From the NCBI RefSeq assembly GCF_001649575.2, contig NC_051452.1, positions 8,172,591 to 8,236,590 of the forward strand: a DNA stretch of 64,000 nucleotides, given 5' to 3'. Made by a program: the position numbers and the translations under genes. The notes beneath the pieces were generated by a model. The model was not told the origin of the DNA, made no database searches, and worked only from the letters and a program-made list of their open reading frames with translations. Origin of the DNA: Kryptolebias marmoratus. Its lineage: Eukaryota > Chordata > Actinopteri > Cyprinodontiformes > Rivulidae. Positions 25,740 to 37,529 of this stretch are shown here, one piece after another (position 1 is the first letter of the stretch; each line of letters begins with the position of its first letter).

Positions 25740-26578
25740 AGTTTCTGAATCCCATTGAGGAAAACCCGTTTGTCTCGCGGCGTAAAAACGGCGAGCTCCA
25801 TGCCTTGGACAACCCAGGCTACCACAGCACACCCAACAGTCAGCCCAAAGGAGAGGATGAGTACATCAACGAGCCCCTCTACCTCAACACCTTCCACAGC
25901 CCCGCTGATCTGGGTCTGGAAGTCCTGAGGAGAAATGGTCTGCCCTTACCCACCCAGCCTCCATCCTCCATCTCAGCCTCAACCTCAGGCTCCCACCTCC
26001 CTCTTACAATCCAGACCAGTCTGCCCCACTACCCCCTCCCATCAACCCAGGCATCTCCGTCTGGGTTACCCTGCCTCCACGGTCCAGCGACTCATATCCT
26101 ACATGGCCACAGCACCATCAAACCTGCAGGACAACCTGGCAATCCAGGTGGTGGCTCAATCGGTCAGAGCCAAACAGGAACTTCTGCTCAAGCCCAGGTG
26201 AGCCAATCGGGTTCCCTGTCCACTTCAGCAACCCTCGGCCACAGTAGCTTGCCAGCCTACCAGAGCCACACCACCGCCCACCCTGCGAGTATGCTGAAGC
26301 ATGGAGGGTATACATCAGGAAAAGCCAGTGGGAAGAAACTAAAGGTAACCTTTGACAATCCTGAATACTGGCAGCACAGCTTGCCTCCCAAATCATCACT
26401 CCAGATGGCTCCTGATGGAGCCCAGGGAGGCTCCACCAATGCCAAGCTCTTCTACAAGCAGAACGGACACATACGGCCGGCGGTAGCTGAGAATTCAGAG
26501 TACATGTCTGAGTTTTCCCTCAAGTCTGGCACTGTTTTGCCACCTCCACCCTACAGGCAGCGAAACACTGTGGTCTAG
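25740..26578 (+). CDS. erbb4: erbb4 terminal coding exon with expanded C-tail
   Basis: The last 839 coding bases end in TAG at 26576-26578. Conserved ErbB4 blocks are FLNPIEENPFVSRRKNG, ALDNPGYHS (NPxY, human Y1188), EDEYINEPLYLNTF (Y1202), FDNPEYW (Y1242), FYKQNGHIRPAVAENSEYMS (Y1284) and the end TVLPPPPYRQRNTVV. The last carries a WW-binding PPPPY and a C-terminal TVV of the kind bound by PDZ domains. Human Y1162 is Phe here, Y1221 is Val, and the tyrosines around Y1258 are missing. Between LNTF and FDNPEYW there are 152 residues where human has 24. The extra stretch, about 25943-26329, is rich in Ser, Pro, Gly, Thr and His and stays in frame. This exon identifies the gene as ErbB4 rather than another ERBB member. 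Confidence 0.96.
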
Positions 26579-27891
26579 ATCACTCCCCAGTCTTTCTCTC
26601 GCCTCCAGCATCCCTGACACCCTTTTTCTGGTTCTTCTGACAGAGGTGGCAACCAGAGCCACTCTCCACTCTTTCCAGAAAACATGCCATCTGCTGTAGC
26701 AACATCCCAAAGGAGGTGGACAGGTCGAACCAACTCGAACGCCTTCGCTGTATCCAGTCCAGTCCATTTCTGTTCTGTAGATAGACCCTTCGACAGCTCA
26801 CTGAGAACATGGAGAACAAGCTGCACCAAGGCAGGTACACAACTCTGAACCCTAAAGAACTCAACTTTGGGGACCTGAACTCACTGCCAGCCACTTTGGT
26901 GTCAGATTTGTGGGAGAAACAAGTAGATTTATTCTTTTTTTACATCATGAAAGTCTTGAGAATGAGCAATATTCTGCTGAAGGTTTCTGAAATAAGCAAA
27001 CAGAGCAAATACAGTTTGGTAGATGTCAAGTTGTTTGGGTTTTTAAATGACCTTAAAGTGAGATCGAAAAGCAGAGGAGTGAGCGACAAAGACTGAGCAC
27101 CTATCAATCATATTCAGTGTTTTATCCTATAGGGTTATACCGTGTGTTCTTGAATTTTCCATCAAATATGTGAAATCCATCTAATCCTTTTTACTGTTAC
27201 TGTGATACTGTGATGGCCAGAACTACATTGATCTTTCTCATTTTGTAGTTCAATGACAGACTTTTTACCATTTCCTGACCACACAAAAGAGAACTACTGT
27301 TTTTGTTTTCGACTGCTGTATACTTCTTGGAGAAGATGATCAAAATGTTTGTTTTTTTTTCCCAGGGCAAATGGTACGAGGGGAAAAATGCACTGTTAAT
27401 AGTTTTCTAACCACTGATTGCAGTGCTGGAAAGTTAGGTTTTTATACACTGGTTTTACCATTCAGATCACAAATCTAACTTTGATGAGTAGACGTAGTTA
27501 TGGAAATTGCTGTGTACAGCATGTCAAGATCATCCAACAAGCGGCACAGCTCAAAATGGTGATCACAGAGAGAAAAAGCTAGAGAGAAAAACATCTACAG
27601 AGAGCCAAGGGAAGGTTCATATAAGCCGACTAATGAAGACCTCAAGGAATGAAGAAGGCAGCACCAGCAGAGCACAGTAAAACACCATATTTTTTGTGTG
27701 TATTTCTGACTTTGTCAGTGTGATTGGGGTGAATGTGGGGGTGTATGGTCACATATTAGCTAGCCAGCTTGGCCCCTTTAGAGGAAAAGAAAAAGCAGAA
27801 AGCAGTGGCAGTTTAATTACAGCTAAAGATGTTACCCAACAGTAAGCTCCAATGAGGCTTTTACTATATGGCTGCTGTCAAATGGAAGACA

Positions 27892-27897
27892 AATAAA
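27892..27897 (+). terminator. erbb4: Candidate proximal erbb4 polyadenylation signal
   Basis: AATAAA lies 1.3 kb after the stop codon. No strong GT-rich downstream element was noticed, so it is a weaker candidate than the distal one. Confidence 0.25.
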
Positions 27898-30779
27898 TCA
27901 AAAGCTCATTGATCAGACCCAGTGGTGCCAAATTGACTCCGCGGCGAAGAAACAAAGAATCCGTGGATGCACATGAAAATATATTTTTAACATTACAGCA
28001 CACTGAACTTTGACAAGATTCAACAATTGTGAATACAGTCGCTCAGCCGTAACTCCCCCTTGTGAATTTCTCACTGCCATTCTAGTGCAGTTTCTTCTTG
28101 ACTTCATCAGAGCCATTTTGTAAATGAGAAACGCAAGCCTGAAAACCCAAACCTTGAATTAAAACCACTTCTGTGACAACACATTGGTCCTAATATGTGT
28201 ACAGAAAAAAAAAGAAGCAGCGAGTGGGTCTTTAGTTAAGGTTAGATATTGAAGTCCCCTCAAAGTAGTTTAATTTTACCAACAACGCATCAAATTTATT
28301 GTCTTTTCTTATTTCTCTTGCTTTATACAAGTAGTGCTGCTGGTATCAATATGGTTGCTCCAGCTGTAAGAGATGGGACAAGTCAATGTAAGAAAGTGTC
28401 TCCTGGGTCATTTTATGTGAAGAGGAGACAATAAGGTCCAGGTCATTTGGTGTTATTTAAAATTGAGGGAACTGTATTGGTAAATTCCACCATTCAAGAG
28501 CTGACCATGGAAACTACTGTTGGTTTCATGTAGTTTCACCAACTCCAAGCAAATCATTTTTGGTTGATTCGTGACCTTTGTTAAGCCTGAAGCTGCAAAC
28601 CAAGAACCAATGGATTTGTTACTTTGTGAATTTTTGATCTGGCTAGTTTCGGTTTCGTGTGCTAATTGTTGGTGTAGAAGTTTAAAAAGTTTGGCATCTG
28701 GGCCTTATCTATGATTTCTGTATTTTCAAATTTTAATCCAAATTTCCCCAGGAGTTTGTGCAAACGTGTCATTCAGCGCAATTCCAAGTGAAAATTGGAG
28801 TAATTTCACACAATTTTGAGACTCCAACTATTCCCCAGCAGTCAAAGCCCAGATACTACCTTCAGTTAGTCAAAAAAAACATTATTTATTAGGAACATGC
28901 ACAAGAAATGAACCCAAGCATGGTTCAGTTTGTTTTGATTGTTGAGCTGTTTGATCTGGGCCCCTGTTCACATGACCCGAATTACTAAAGTCCATTGGTT
29001 TCTTTATAGATAGCCGCATATTTTAAATACAGTTTTGCAAGCTAAATCTGTACATTGGTTACAGTTTTTAGAAGATGGGGTTAAACCTACATCCCCAATA
29101 ATTATCAAACTATTTGTCAAAGTTAGATATCTTAAAGAATTAACCTTAATATAGTATCACCTTAATAATAATAACCTTAATAATAATAATAGTATCACCT
29201 TAATAAATGTGCCAGTTATAAAGTCTTGCCATTTTGTTTTAAGTGCAGCTTAAACATGATACTTTCTACATTTATGCCACTGCATTTTTAGAAGCAGAAG
29301 TAGTCAATTAACTATTTGACTTGCACTTCTCTTCTTAGTCCAGAAAGACAATATCAGAACTACTCTTGCAATTCCCAATAAAACACCCATTGCCCCTTTG
29401 GCTCTCGAAGGAGCATTAGTTAACTACTGATGCCTCTGTGGGCAAACTGCCATCGATGCTGCTAACAGAACTGGTTTTACAGCCATTCTTTACTTTGTCA
29501 AGCCATACAGAACAATAAGATCACATTTGCCAAACTTAAGACAAAGAAGAGGACAAAACTTTTGTAAAGTAGGTTTATCTCAGAGCATCTCTCTGGAATT
29601 GCAGCTTAATTCACTAAAAACAACAAAGCGCTTGTTAGCCTTAAACAAGGCTGACGTTTACCACTTTCGTTCTGCAGAGCATAAAACCTGCTTTGTCACT
29701 GCTCCATGAGCTTTTCATCTTTTTGCTGTGGGAGAACCCCATCTTGTTTGGGTTATTAATAATCTGTATTTAAGCGTTTGTCTAGGCGCATGTAAAGCTG
29801 TATACGTTTTCTTCCTCCCCATGGAGCACTTTGATCAAAGGCACGGGTAGAAAGTGTGCATTTCCAACCCCCTTATCGAAATATTCAACTTGTTCATCTA
29901 GTCGTTTACAACTTAAGGAAGGACGAAATCCTTTAGTATGTCTGAGGAAAGTAAAGCATTCAAGAGTTCAAGACAAAAACATATTTAAGGTGGTATTTAT
30001 CAGCCTCGAGAATGTCCTCGTTTCCATGTTTTTTTCCCTAACACTATTTATGAAACTGCTTTGATGATAACATGATTAATTGATGAATGAGTATTTTGTA
30101 GTCTCTTTTAAAGCTATAATTCTGTGAAATAGAGACAGCATTTAATATCAGTGTTAAATATTTATGGTTCACTTCAGCTTGTTTATTCTGAGCGATGAAA
30201 GCTCCTGATGAATGTAGGTTTTTCAGAAGGAAAGAAGACGCTGATGGGGATAAAAAGCAGAACACATGCTTTGGTTGCAGAACCAGGTGAAATACTGTAT
30301 GTGTTTGAACCAAGACTAGATTAGATTAAGACCCATATAAAGTTTTAAATGTAAAAAAATTGATACCGTCACGACCTCCATCTCCATTTTGAGAGATTCA
30401 CCTTAAGGCATTACAGTTTTTCCAGACTTATGATTGAGAAGTCTTGGTTATTTCTATCTTTTATAGAAGCTGACTCATGTTTCCAACGCATTTTGCCTTG
30501 GTGTGTTACCTGCTGCTGTTTGGCTTCATTTGAAACACTCGTTTGGTTACCTGGTGTTTCAGAAAGCATGATGCTGTCACACTGCTGTTTAAGGCCTAGT
30601 CCACATTTACATGAGAGGAATAAAAAAACAACTTTATGTGAAGTCTGTCTTTAAAGGTTTTAGGGTACTTTTTTGAAAATCTACCTATTTGAAGACATTT
30701 TGTATGTATTCGTGCAGGAAGAAGGGTACTGCCGGGGCTGCAGAACCTCGTCCTGATGATAGAAAGTCACAGCAATCTA

Positions 30780-31028
30780 TTAAAGGGGACCTATTACGCA
30801 AAATTCACTTTTTGCATGTTTTTGTACTTCCATTTTGGTATCTAATGCTTCTACAAACAGTCCAAGCGCCAAAAAAAAAAAAAACCACCCAGCCGTTTTT
30901 TGACAATAAGTAAATGTTTTCTGGTCAACAGCAGACAGTGACAGAGCCCTAAAAACGCTCAGTCTGAAATGAGCTCAAACAGGCCGAACTGATCCGGTGA
31001 AATCTCAAGCATCATAGGTCCCCTTTAA
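30780..31028. mobile_element. TTAA-flanked MITE (piggyBac-like ends)
   Basis: The 249-bp element starts TTAAAGGGGACCTATTA and ends TCATAGGTCCCCTTTAA. These are inverted repeats matching at 16 of 17 positions, with TTAA at both outer edges as in piggyBac-type insertion. It encodes nothing. It lies inside the inferred erbb4 3' UTR, so it would be part of the transcript. Confidence 0.8.
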
Positions 31029-31749
31029 ACAGGAAGTTTAAACTTGAATAACTATTGGTGGGGGGTTTCTGTTGTTTCTGCCTACATGGAACGTTTGTTT
31101 TTACGATCTAACCTATTTGAAGAGGGTGTTTTTTTCTTTAGATAGTCGTACAAATGTAACTACATGGGTCAAATTGTACCCCAGATGTCACCAGGTGTCA
31201 TTACCATTTCACACCCATGCACTTACCTGCGACCCTGCACAGACTCGAGCTGTGCTTTACTTCATCGTAAATGTTTCATATTTTTCTTCTGGCGGCTGCA
31301 TGTATCCCTCAGATTGATCGTCTACCACGACGCCACGCTAATGACTCATCCGCGATGCGTAAAATATCAGTTCCAGGTCCAAACTCTCAGCGCTGCAGGT
31401 GCACTGTGCTGCTTGTATGAAATACAGAGAAAGCACAACATGGCCTGCTTGTGCTTTTAGGCAAACATTATAAATTGTCATATTGATTTAGGAGCTTAAT
31501 ACATGATTTGAATGAAACTAAAAGTTTCTTCTGTCTTGAGATCCAAGGTTATTCAGAAAACATCCGAAGCAAACAGTCTTGAATGTCCAGTCCTCATAAA
31601 AGCAATAAAATAATAGTAACAAAAACTGATCCAGATCCTCTCATCTGGAATTCAAATAGTTAAGCAATCCAAAAGATTTAACTGCTGCCATGGTGGATAC
31701 GAAGCGAATAAAAGTAGGGACGAAGTGGCGCAGGTGGATACGAAAGTGG

Positions 31750-31784
31750 CACCTATGGTTTTTGGGTACAAAAACCATAAGGTG
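31750..31784 (+). repeat. Strong RNA hairpin in the erbb4 3' UTR
   Basis: CACCTATGGTTTTTG, a 4-base loop, then CAAAAACCATAAGGTG form a stem of 15 pairs with one bulged base. In the inferred 3' UTR this would fold in the mRNA. It may also be the remnant of a small inverted-repeat element. Confidence 0.6.
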
Positions 31785-32978
31785 CGATTTGGTTCATTAA
31801 CTTGTTGATACCAAGATTTACTTGGAGTTGTCGCACTTGTCACAACAAGCACCAGCAAAGAATATTGTGTATTTTTCTAAGCAGAAATACGAAGTGTTGT
31901 TGGCACCGAGCTTACTTCTGTCAGCTCAGTTTGGTTGATCTTCGACCGCGAAGCTCTGCTCATACAGCCCACAGACACCAGGCTTCTATCAAACTGAGCC
32001 AACAGTAGATGGTCATGGAGCTCCTTCGACAGCCTGCAGTCATCACACTTCTAAAATTCCTAGGTGTTTTTAAAAATTTTACATATACATCTTGATGGTT
32101 TCCTTCGAATCAGTCCAATGACTACACTGTCTGCGGTACAAAGACTAGAACGTCTCAATCAAGATTCCATCTTCTCTGTTTAGCACAGATGTTCAAATGT
32201 AAAAATTACTTTTATTTAGCAATCAAAGCATCTTTAGGTTGGTTAGAAACCACATCCTCAGTGGTGGACTGTAGGTTACTTTGGTACAGAAGTAAGTTTG
32301 GTTTTTATGTCAGAGTTGGGCATTCATGTTGTCTATTTTGATCTGTTTGAAACATTTCACTCATGTTAGTGGTACCTGGAGAGATTAGTATGTTCTGAGG
32401 TGAAAAGTTTAGAACATTGCAATAACTTGGATGGTTTCTCTTGCAGTGAGTGACCTCGTGGCCAGTGTTCATGGATAAACAAAGCTGTGAAAAGTTAAAA
32501 CTACGGCCCCGTAAAGTTACAGGTGAGGTGTTCAGCACTGTAAGGAAGTAGGGAGCCATTAGTTGGCGTACGTCTGATCTAAAAAGCTTCAATGTATTAG
32601 TTGTTTTATTGTTTTTGGTGTGATTTTTCTTCCCGTGCAGCTATAACAAAACATACCCATGTATGTGTGAACTAGGCCTAAAACTCATTTTTATATTAGA
32701 TCTTTTTTTTATGCTAAGCCAAGGTGTAAAGGGTTGTAGCCAGAAGTGATTTCATCTTTTTTTTTAAATGTCTTCATGACACTACAGGAGCTCCAGGAGA
32801 CTCCGAGGTCAACTACACATTACATTTGCATGCTACCCAAAGCGTGTTTACTGCCCTCCATTTTTGTATCTTTTCAATCTTATTTAATCTTTTTGTCCAG
32901 CGTAGGACAGATCAAACTGCTTAAGTCTCGTAGCACAAACTGGGATTTATTATAACGAAGACCTTTCATGAGATTTGA

Positions 32979-32998
32979 GTGTGTGTGTGTGTGTGTGT
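32979..32998. repeat. (GT)10 microsatellite
   Basis: Ten uninterrupted GT units lie in the inferred erbb4 3' UTR. Confidence 0.95.
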
Positions 32999-33950
32999 AT
33001 AATACAGCCTTTTTAATACTGAGTTTTCTCCATTTAGATGTATGTTTTACCACTATTGTGTTCTCTGCTGAATATTATTTAACCTGTATGTAAATCTAGC
33101 TACAAATTTCTAATTGCACAAACAAAGGTTCATAATTTGTTTTTTTTTCCTCCCATCATAAACACGATTAGTGTAAATGTACAGAATATTTGGGGGTTTC
33201 CTCCCAAATTTACCTAACACACTTCAGCAAACAAATGTGAATACTATTTTTCTAAAGCACTGTAACGTCCGACGTGGAGAACTGTAAATAAGGAGGCAAT
33301 GCTTTGAATTTCTATTGGTCTTCTCTCCTACAGATGTTTTTTTTTTTTCCTTCTTATCACAACTTGTACAAACAAAAAGACACATATTTGCTTTACGTGA
33401 GTGTACCCTTGGTTTAACGGGGATTGTTTTCTAAAAGTGCTTGTTGACCCTTTATCACGTGAAACTCTGTTCGGTGGCCCTATTTCTAACCTTTGTGGCT
33501 TTCCTCATGTAACGTTTCAGTTTATGTGAACACGCTAAGACTATAAAAAAGGACGGCGGCAGGCTGATCAGTGCTTTTTATTTATTTATTGTTTCCTAAC
33601 ACGAGCAGTTTTTTAATCCTTATTTTCCCCCTCCTCCTCCTTCATGAAACTGAACCCAGTGCTGCCAACTAACCCAAACAGTGTTACTTTCTCCGCTCGG
33701 TTTTGACCCAAAACGAGGCGGAGCGCAGCTTTCACGAATCAACCCGACTTTCTTTAGGTTCTTGTTTTCTTTTTGCATGCTTTTAGAGGAAACATACAGG
33801 AGAGACGGCGCCATCAGCTTCTCCTTAACACTCATTGGTGACCATCTCTCGGAGTCCTTTGAAACCACGCCCAAAGCTTTATATCAGAGAATTACCGTTC
33901 CTCATGTTTGTTACATGAATCTGTCAAAAGTATATTTTTAATTTAATATA

Positions 33951-33956
33951 AATAAA
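33951..33956 (+). terminator. erbb4: Candidate distal erbb4 polyadenylation signal
   Basis: AATAAA is followed about 20 bases later by a GT-rich stretch (gttgtagtcgtttgttgttt), the usual arrangement of a vertebrate cleavage and polyadenylation site. It is the last such pairing before intergenic repeats begin. Confidence 0.5.
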
Positions 33957-34122
33957 GATTGATTCCTTATCCGTTGTAGTCGTTTGTTGTTTTTAATTCT
34001 TTTCCTGCACAGCTGATGTATTTCTATCAACGACGTTTTTCACAGGAAGTGTGTTTCGGTTTTGAAAATACTCAACATAAACGAGGTAAATAAATCGGTT
34101 TAAAGTGAGGTTTTATGTAGAG

Positions 34123-34435
34123 CGACGGTTCCCAAAGTTGGGGTCGGGACCCCATTGTGGGTCATGAAACTGCAAGAGAGGGTCCCCAAACAATCTCCAC
34201 AAATAAATTTATATAGAAAAAGACTGCTAATTGCATATTTTCACCATTTCATAGTTACTGCAAAAAAATAGAAGCAGCAATAATAATTGATAAAACTAGT
34301 ATCATAGTTAAGGCCTTGGTGTTGTCATGTTCTTCCTTAATAGAATTTGTACAAATAAAGTGGAAATATTTGGGGTCACGAGCCTCTGCTGGTCTTATTT
34401 TGTGGGTCAGAAGCTGAAAAGTTTTAGAACCGCTG
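34123..34435. mobile_element. Non-autonomous hAT-like element
   Basis: The ends cgacggttcccaaagtt and aagttttagaaccgctg are inverted repeats. Immediately outside are atgtagag (34115-34122) and atgtggag (34436-34443), a target-site duplication of 8 bp with one mismatch, typical of hAT transposition. The 313-bp interior contains ggggtcgggacccca and no coding sequence. It lies just beyond the inferred end of erbb4. Confidence 0.8.
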
Positions 34436-34709
34436 ATGTGGAGGATTGTCTTCACGTCATAAAATGTTTATTTTGGTTCAAAACCTTCAACAGAAATGGC
34501 TTCAGAGTAGTTGTTTACTGTGAAACCTCGTCAGGTTTTTACTTGGTTGCAGAAGATTCTGACCCACTCCTTTTTATAACGTTGCTTTAGTTCATTGGTG
34601 GGGATTTATTTCATGTCTAACTCTTAAACATGAAGACTTTACCAGATTTACCTTTTGGTAAATGTAACTTATTTTAAAGTTTTCTTACTGAAATGCATCA
34701 TCAATCTCA

Positions 34710-35110
34710 TTGAAATCTGACTCGCTCTGTTTTTGTCTCTTTATGCATCCATTTTGTTTCCTGATGTGTCCTTTTGTCTCTGTCCCTTATGCTTCCTTTT
34801 GTCTTACATCCTTTTCTCTCATTTTTAACTCTTTTAGCATTTTATCTTCCTGTCTTTTTATATTTATTTGTTTTTATACATGCTTTTTGTGCTGTCATTT
34901 GTCTCCATCCTCCTTTTCTTTTTACTTTTGTGTTTTTGTCCTCCTTTCCTTGTCTTTATACATGTCCTTTGTCTTTTTTATGCATCTTTGTGTCATTTTA
35001 GTCTTTTTGTATTGTATCTGTTTCCTTTTGTGTCCTTTTGGTCTTTTTATGCATAAATGTAGCTTTTTTTTTGTCTTTTCTGTCCATCAATATGCTTGTC
35101 TTCTTTTTTC
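34710..35110 (+). repeat. Pyrimidine-rich degenerate minisatellite
   Basis: It is a T/C-rich tract with recurring gtctttttatgcat-like units (for example near 34735, 34951, 34972 and 35040). It creates a 158-codon open frame of Phe, Leu, Ser and Cys that is a composition artefact. Confidence 0.65.
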
Positions 35111-36240
35111 TCCTAATATTTCAACTACGATTAAAACTTCAGTTACTATTCAACTCACTTTCATCCTTTTCAGCAGATTTCAGTAAATTAATTAAACACT
35201 TGGCGGTCAAGCTGCATGTTTTACAGAAAATTCTCATTTTTCTCCTTCAGATTTATTTTGATTGAACAGATAATTCATCAAACTGTCCCTGAGAATGTGT
35301 TCATTCTTTGTTTTGTTGTTTTAATCTGATTTAAAGCACTTTGTGTTACTTTTTGTTTTATGAAAGGTGCTTTAAAACCATTTGGATTAAGTTTTAGATT
35401 TTAGATGAGTGTTTCGTTGTGATGCAGATGAACGCTCTTCCTGTAGCTGTTGTAGGCATTCAGTGTCTTTCTCACCTCAGCAGGGAAGCAAAAGTCGTCA
35501 AGACAGAGCCCAGATTTTTGTGCTTGACACGCCACCCTGCTGCCTGTAAACAGAGCGGAAAATGAAGGCCCCCGATTGGACGCTCTGATGCACATGCTAA
35601 CAGCTTCAATAATAAAATTAACAGATGGTGTCTTTAATTAAAACGAGGAGCCTCTCAAGTTACAGCGAGCTTATTTTGACCCGACTCCTTCAGATCAACA
35701 TTACAGAAGTTGGACTGGAGACGAGTTTCCTGCGCCGCGCCACACTTTCATGCTCAAACGGACTTGCAGATGAAGACTAGCTGCATCAAAAGGGTCTGTG
35801 GCGTTCTCTCCCAGCTTTCCTCCAGAAGCTCGCCTCAAACCGGCGGAGATGTGGATATAACATTTTGCTCTCGTTTTTCCCCCCTCGCCCCGTGCTGCGC
35901 CTAATCTGCTGTTTACCCAAGTGTTGGTTATGTAAACTGGCAACACGGTTTGCTATGCAGCGCTCCTCCAGTGCTGCTCCGATCCCTGGCTTTCATTTCC
36001 ATCATAAATTATACAAAACTGTCCAATGGCTGAATATGAGCTTTCTGAAGTTGCTGCTATTAATACTAATAAGGCGATGGCTTGCTTAAAGTAAACACTG
36101 TTTATGAACTGAAATCCTCTCACCCCCCCTCCGCTCGTCTTCAAGTCCTGAGACTCAATTAGTAAGCACATCCAGCCCCACTGTAGTCATTTAAGGAGGG
36201 AGTTCTGCTGCAGAAAGACAGTTTGGACTTATTCTTGCTC

Positions 36241-36572
36241 ATTTATCACCCGCTGCAGGAAGGCTAAAGGTGGGTGATGATGTTTTTTTGCCTTCGTCTG
36301 CGTGTTGCTGTCCGTTAGCATAATATCTCATGAACCACGTGACGGGTTTCACCCAAACTCTCAAAGGAAACACTGGATGAACGTCTGCAACTGGTTAACT
36401 TATCGAATCAACCTGATCCAAGAAAGCCGCCACAGCTAACTGACATTAGCCAACACAAAGATGGCTCAATTTTACAGTTTTTAAGGTTTGACCAAAACTT
36501 GTATAACAATTAAAGTGATCTTAGCTTAAAACCCTGGCATTAAAGATGCATTGCTTCAAGAAATGCTGGGTT
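36241..36572 (+). repeat. R1 repeat, full length
   Basis: The 5' hairpin motif (ttatcacccgctgcaggaag ... ggtgggtgatgatg) precedes gttagcataatatctcatga. The copy reaches the decayed 3' hairpin (gcattgcttcaagaaatgc). Confidence 0.85.
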
Positions 36573-37529
36573 TTTAACTACATCTACACATATTCAGAAC
36601 TTTTTATTGTCGCTAATTAGATCTGTTTCCTGTTAGGTTTGTGAAACGGTTAAATTGAGGCTCTCTTCACACACATAATAGACAGATTATGTCCAACATT
36701 AGGCACGCTTCCCAACAAGAGCTTGCACATGATCACACACAGCAGATGACCTAAAATAAAAATGGGGGGAAGTCGCTGTTAATTTGGCAACTGCTGTTCA
36801 ACCGTTTGTATTACAAGTTCCCATTTAAAGTCAGTCTTCTGGTGAAGCCTGCTGTTGTCTTCGGGAGACGGGGTTAAGCTCCCTCCCGGAGGCCTTTTAG
36901 CAATTACACCTGCAGCTGCCCCACGCACCTGTGACGAAGCTCGGCGATGACAGCTCGTCGCCGGCAGAGCGCCGCCGTTTAATTGCAGCGCGTCACGGTG
37001 ACAGGATGTTCTGCCCGCACGTCCCTGCGCCGAGAAGAATCAATTTAAAAAACGGCCCTGTGAACGTGGCCGTCCTTTCATGTACTGGCCCTGCGTCAGG
37101 TTTTCGACAATAAAGTTTGAGTCTTGCTTCACATGCGCTAGAAAGAAGAAAAAAAAAACTATTTTGATGATTCACTTTATGAAATGTATTTTTTTTTTAA
37201 AGGGTGGTAATTATTTTATGACTAAAGAAATTACTGATGCAGTCCACAGGATTCAAACCAAATGCTGCAGGTCACTGAGGTTTGATTCAATTTGGAAAAT
37301 TACAGCACGCTAATAAAACTGTTTTCCTTCTATTTAAGGTCATGTATCTGTCGTCTTAGTCTCCGTTTGAGCTCCAAATTGGTAAATATTTCTGCTTTGT
37401 ACCCAATTCCTCATTTCTCCTGCTCCGTTTGCAGTAATCAACATTAGCTGCATCCTGCCAGATAGAAATTAAGTCACGTGTTGCATTAGTGCAAGTAAAT
37501 GTACTACATGCTTCTTCATGGTCCAGAAA

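Larger units (their letters stand above)
26579..33975 (+). other. erbb4: Probable long erbb4 3' UTR
   Basis: After the stop codon the sequence runs about 7.4 kb without R1 repeats and without convincing frames. Human ERBB4 also has a very long 3' UTR. Candidate AATAAA signals lie at 27892, 29377, 31604 and 33951. The last is followed by a GT-rich stretch and is the best candidate for the distal end. Within it are a TTAA-flanked MITE (30780-31028), a strong hairpin (31750-31784), a small ACCTTAATAATA direct repeat (29142-29205) and a (GT)10 tract (32979-32998). The true end is inferred, and shorter forms ending at earlier signals are possible. Confidence 0.6.

Noticed and set aside
25613..25897. 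94-codon minus-strand frame opposite the last erbb4 exon
   Set aside because: It is antisense to conserved ErbB4 codons and has no independent support.
29142..29205. CRISPR-like or regulatory direct repeat
   Set aside because: It is a short AT-rich ACCTTAATAATA duplication, best explained as simple-sequence expansion.
34710..35186. 158-codon hydrophobic open frame
   Set aside because: It is made of Phe, Leu, Ser and Cys codons from a T/C-rich degenerate minisatellite; no protein domain or sensible codon pattern was seen.
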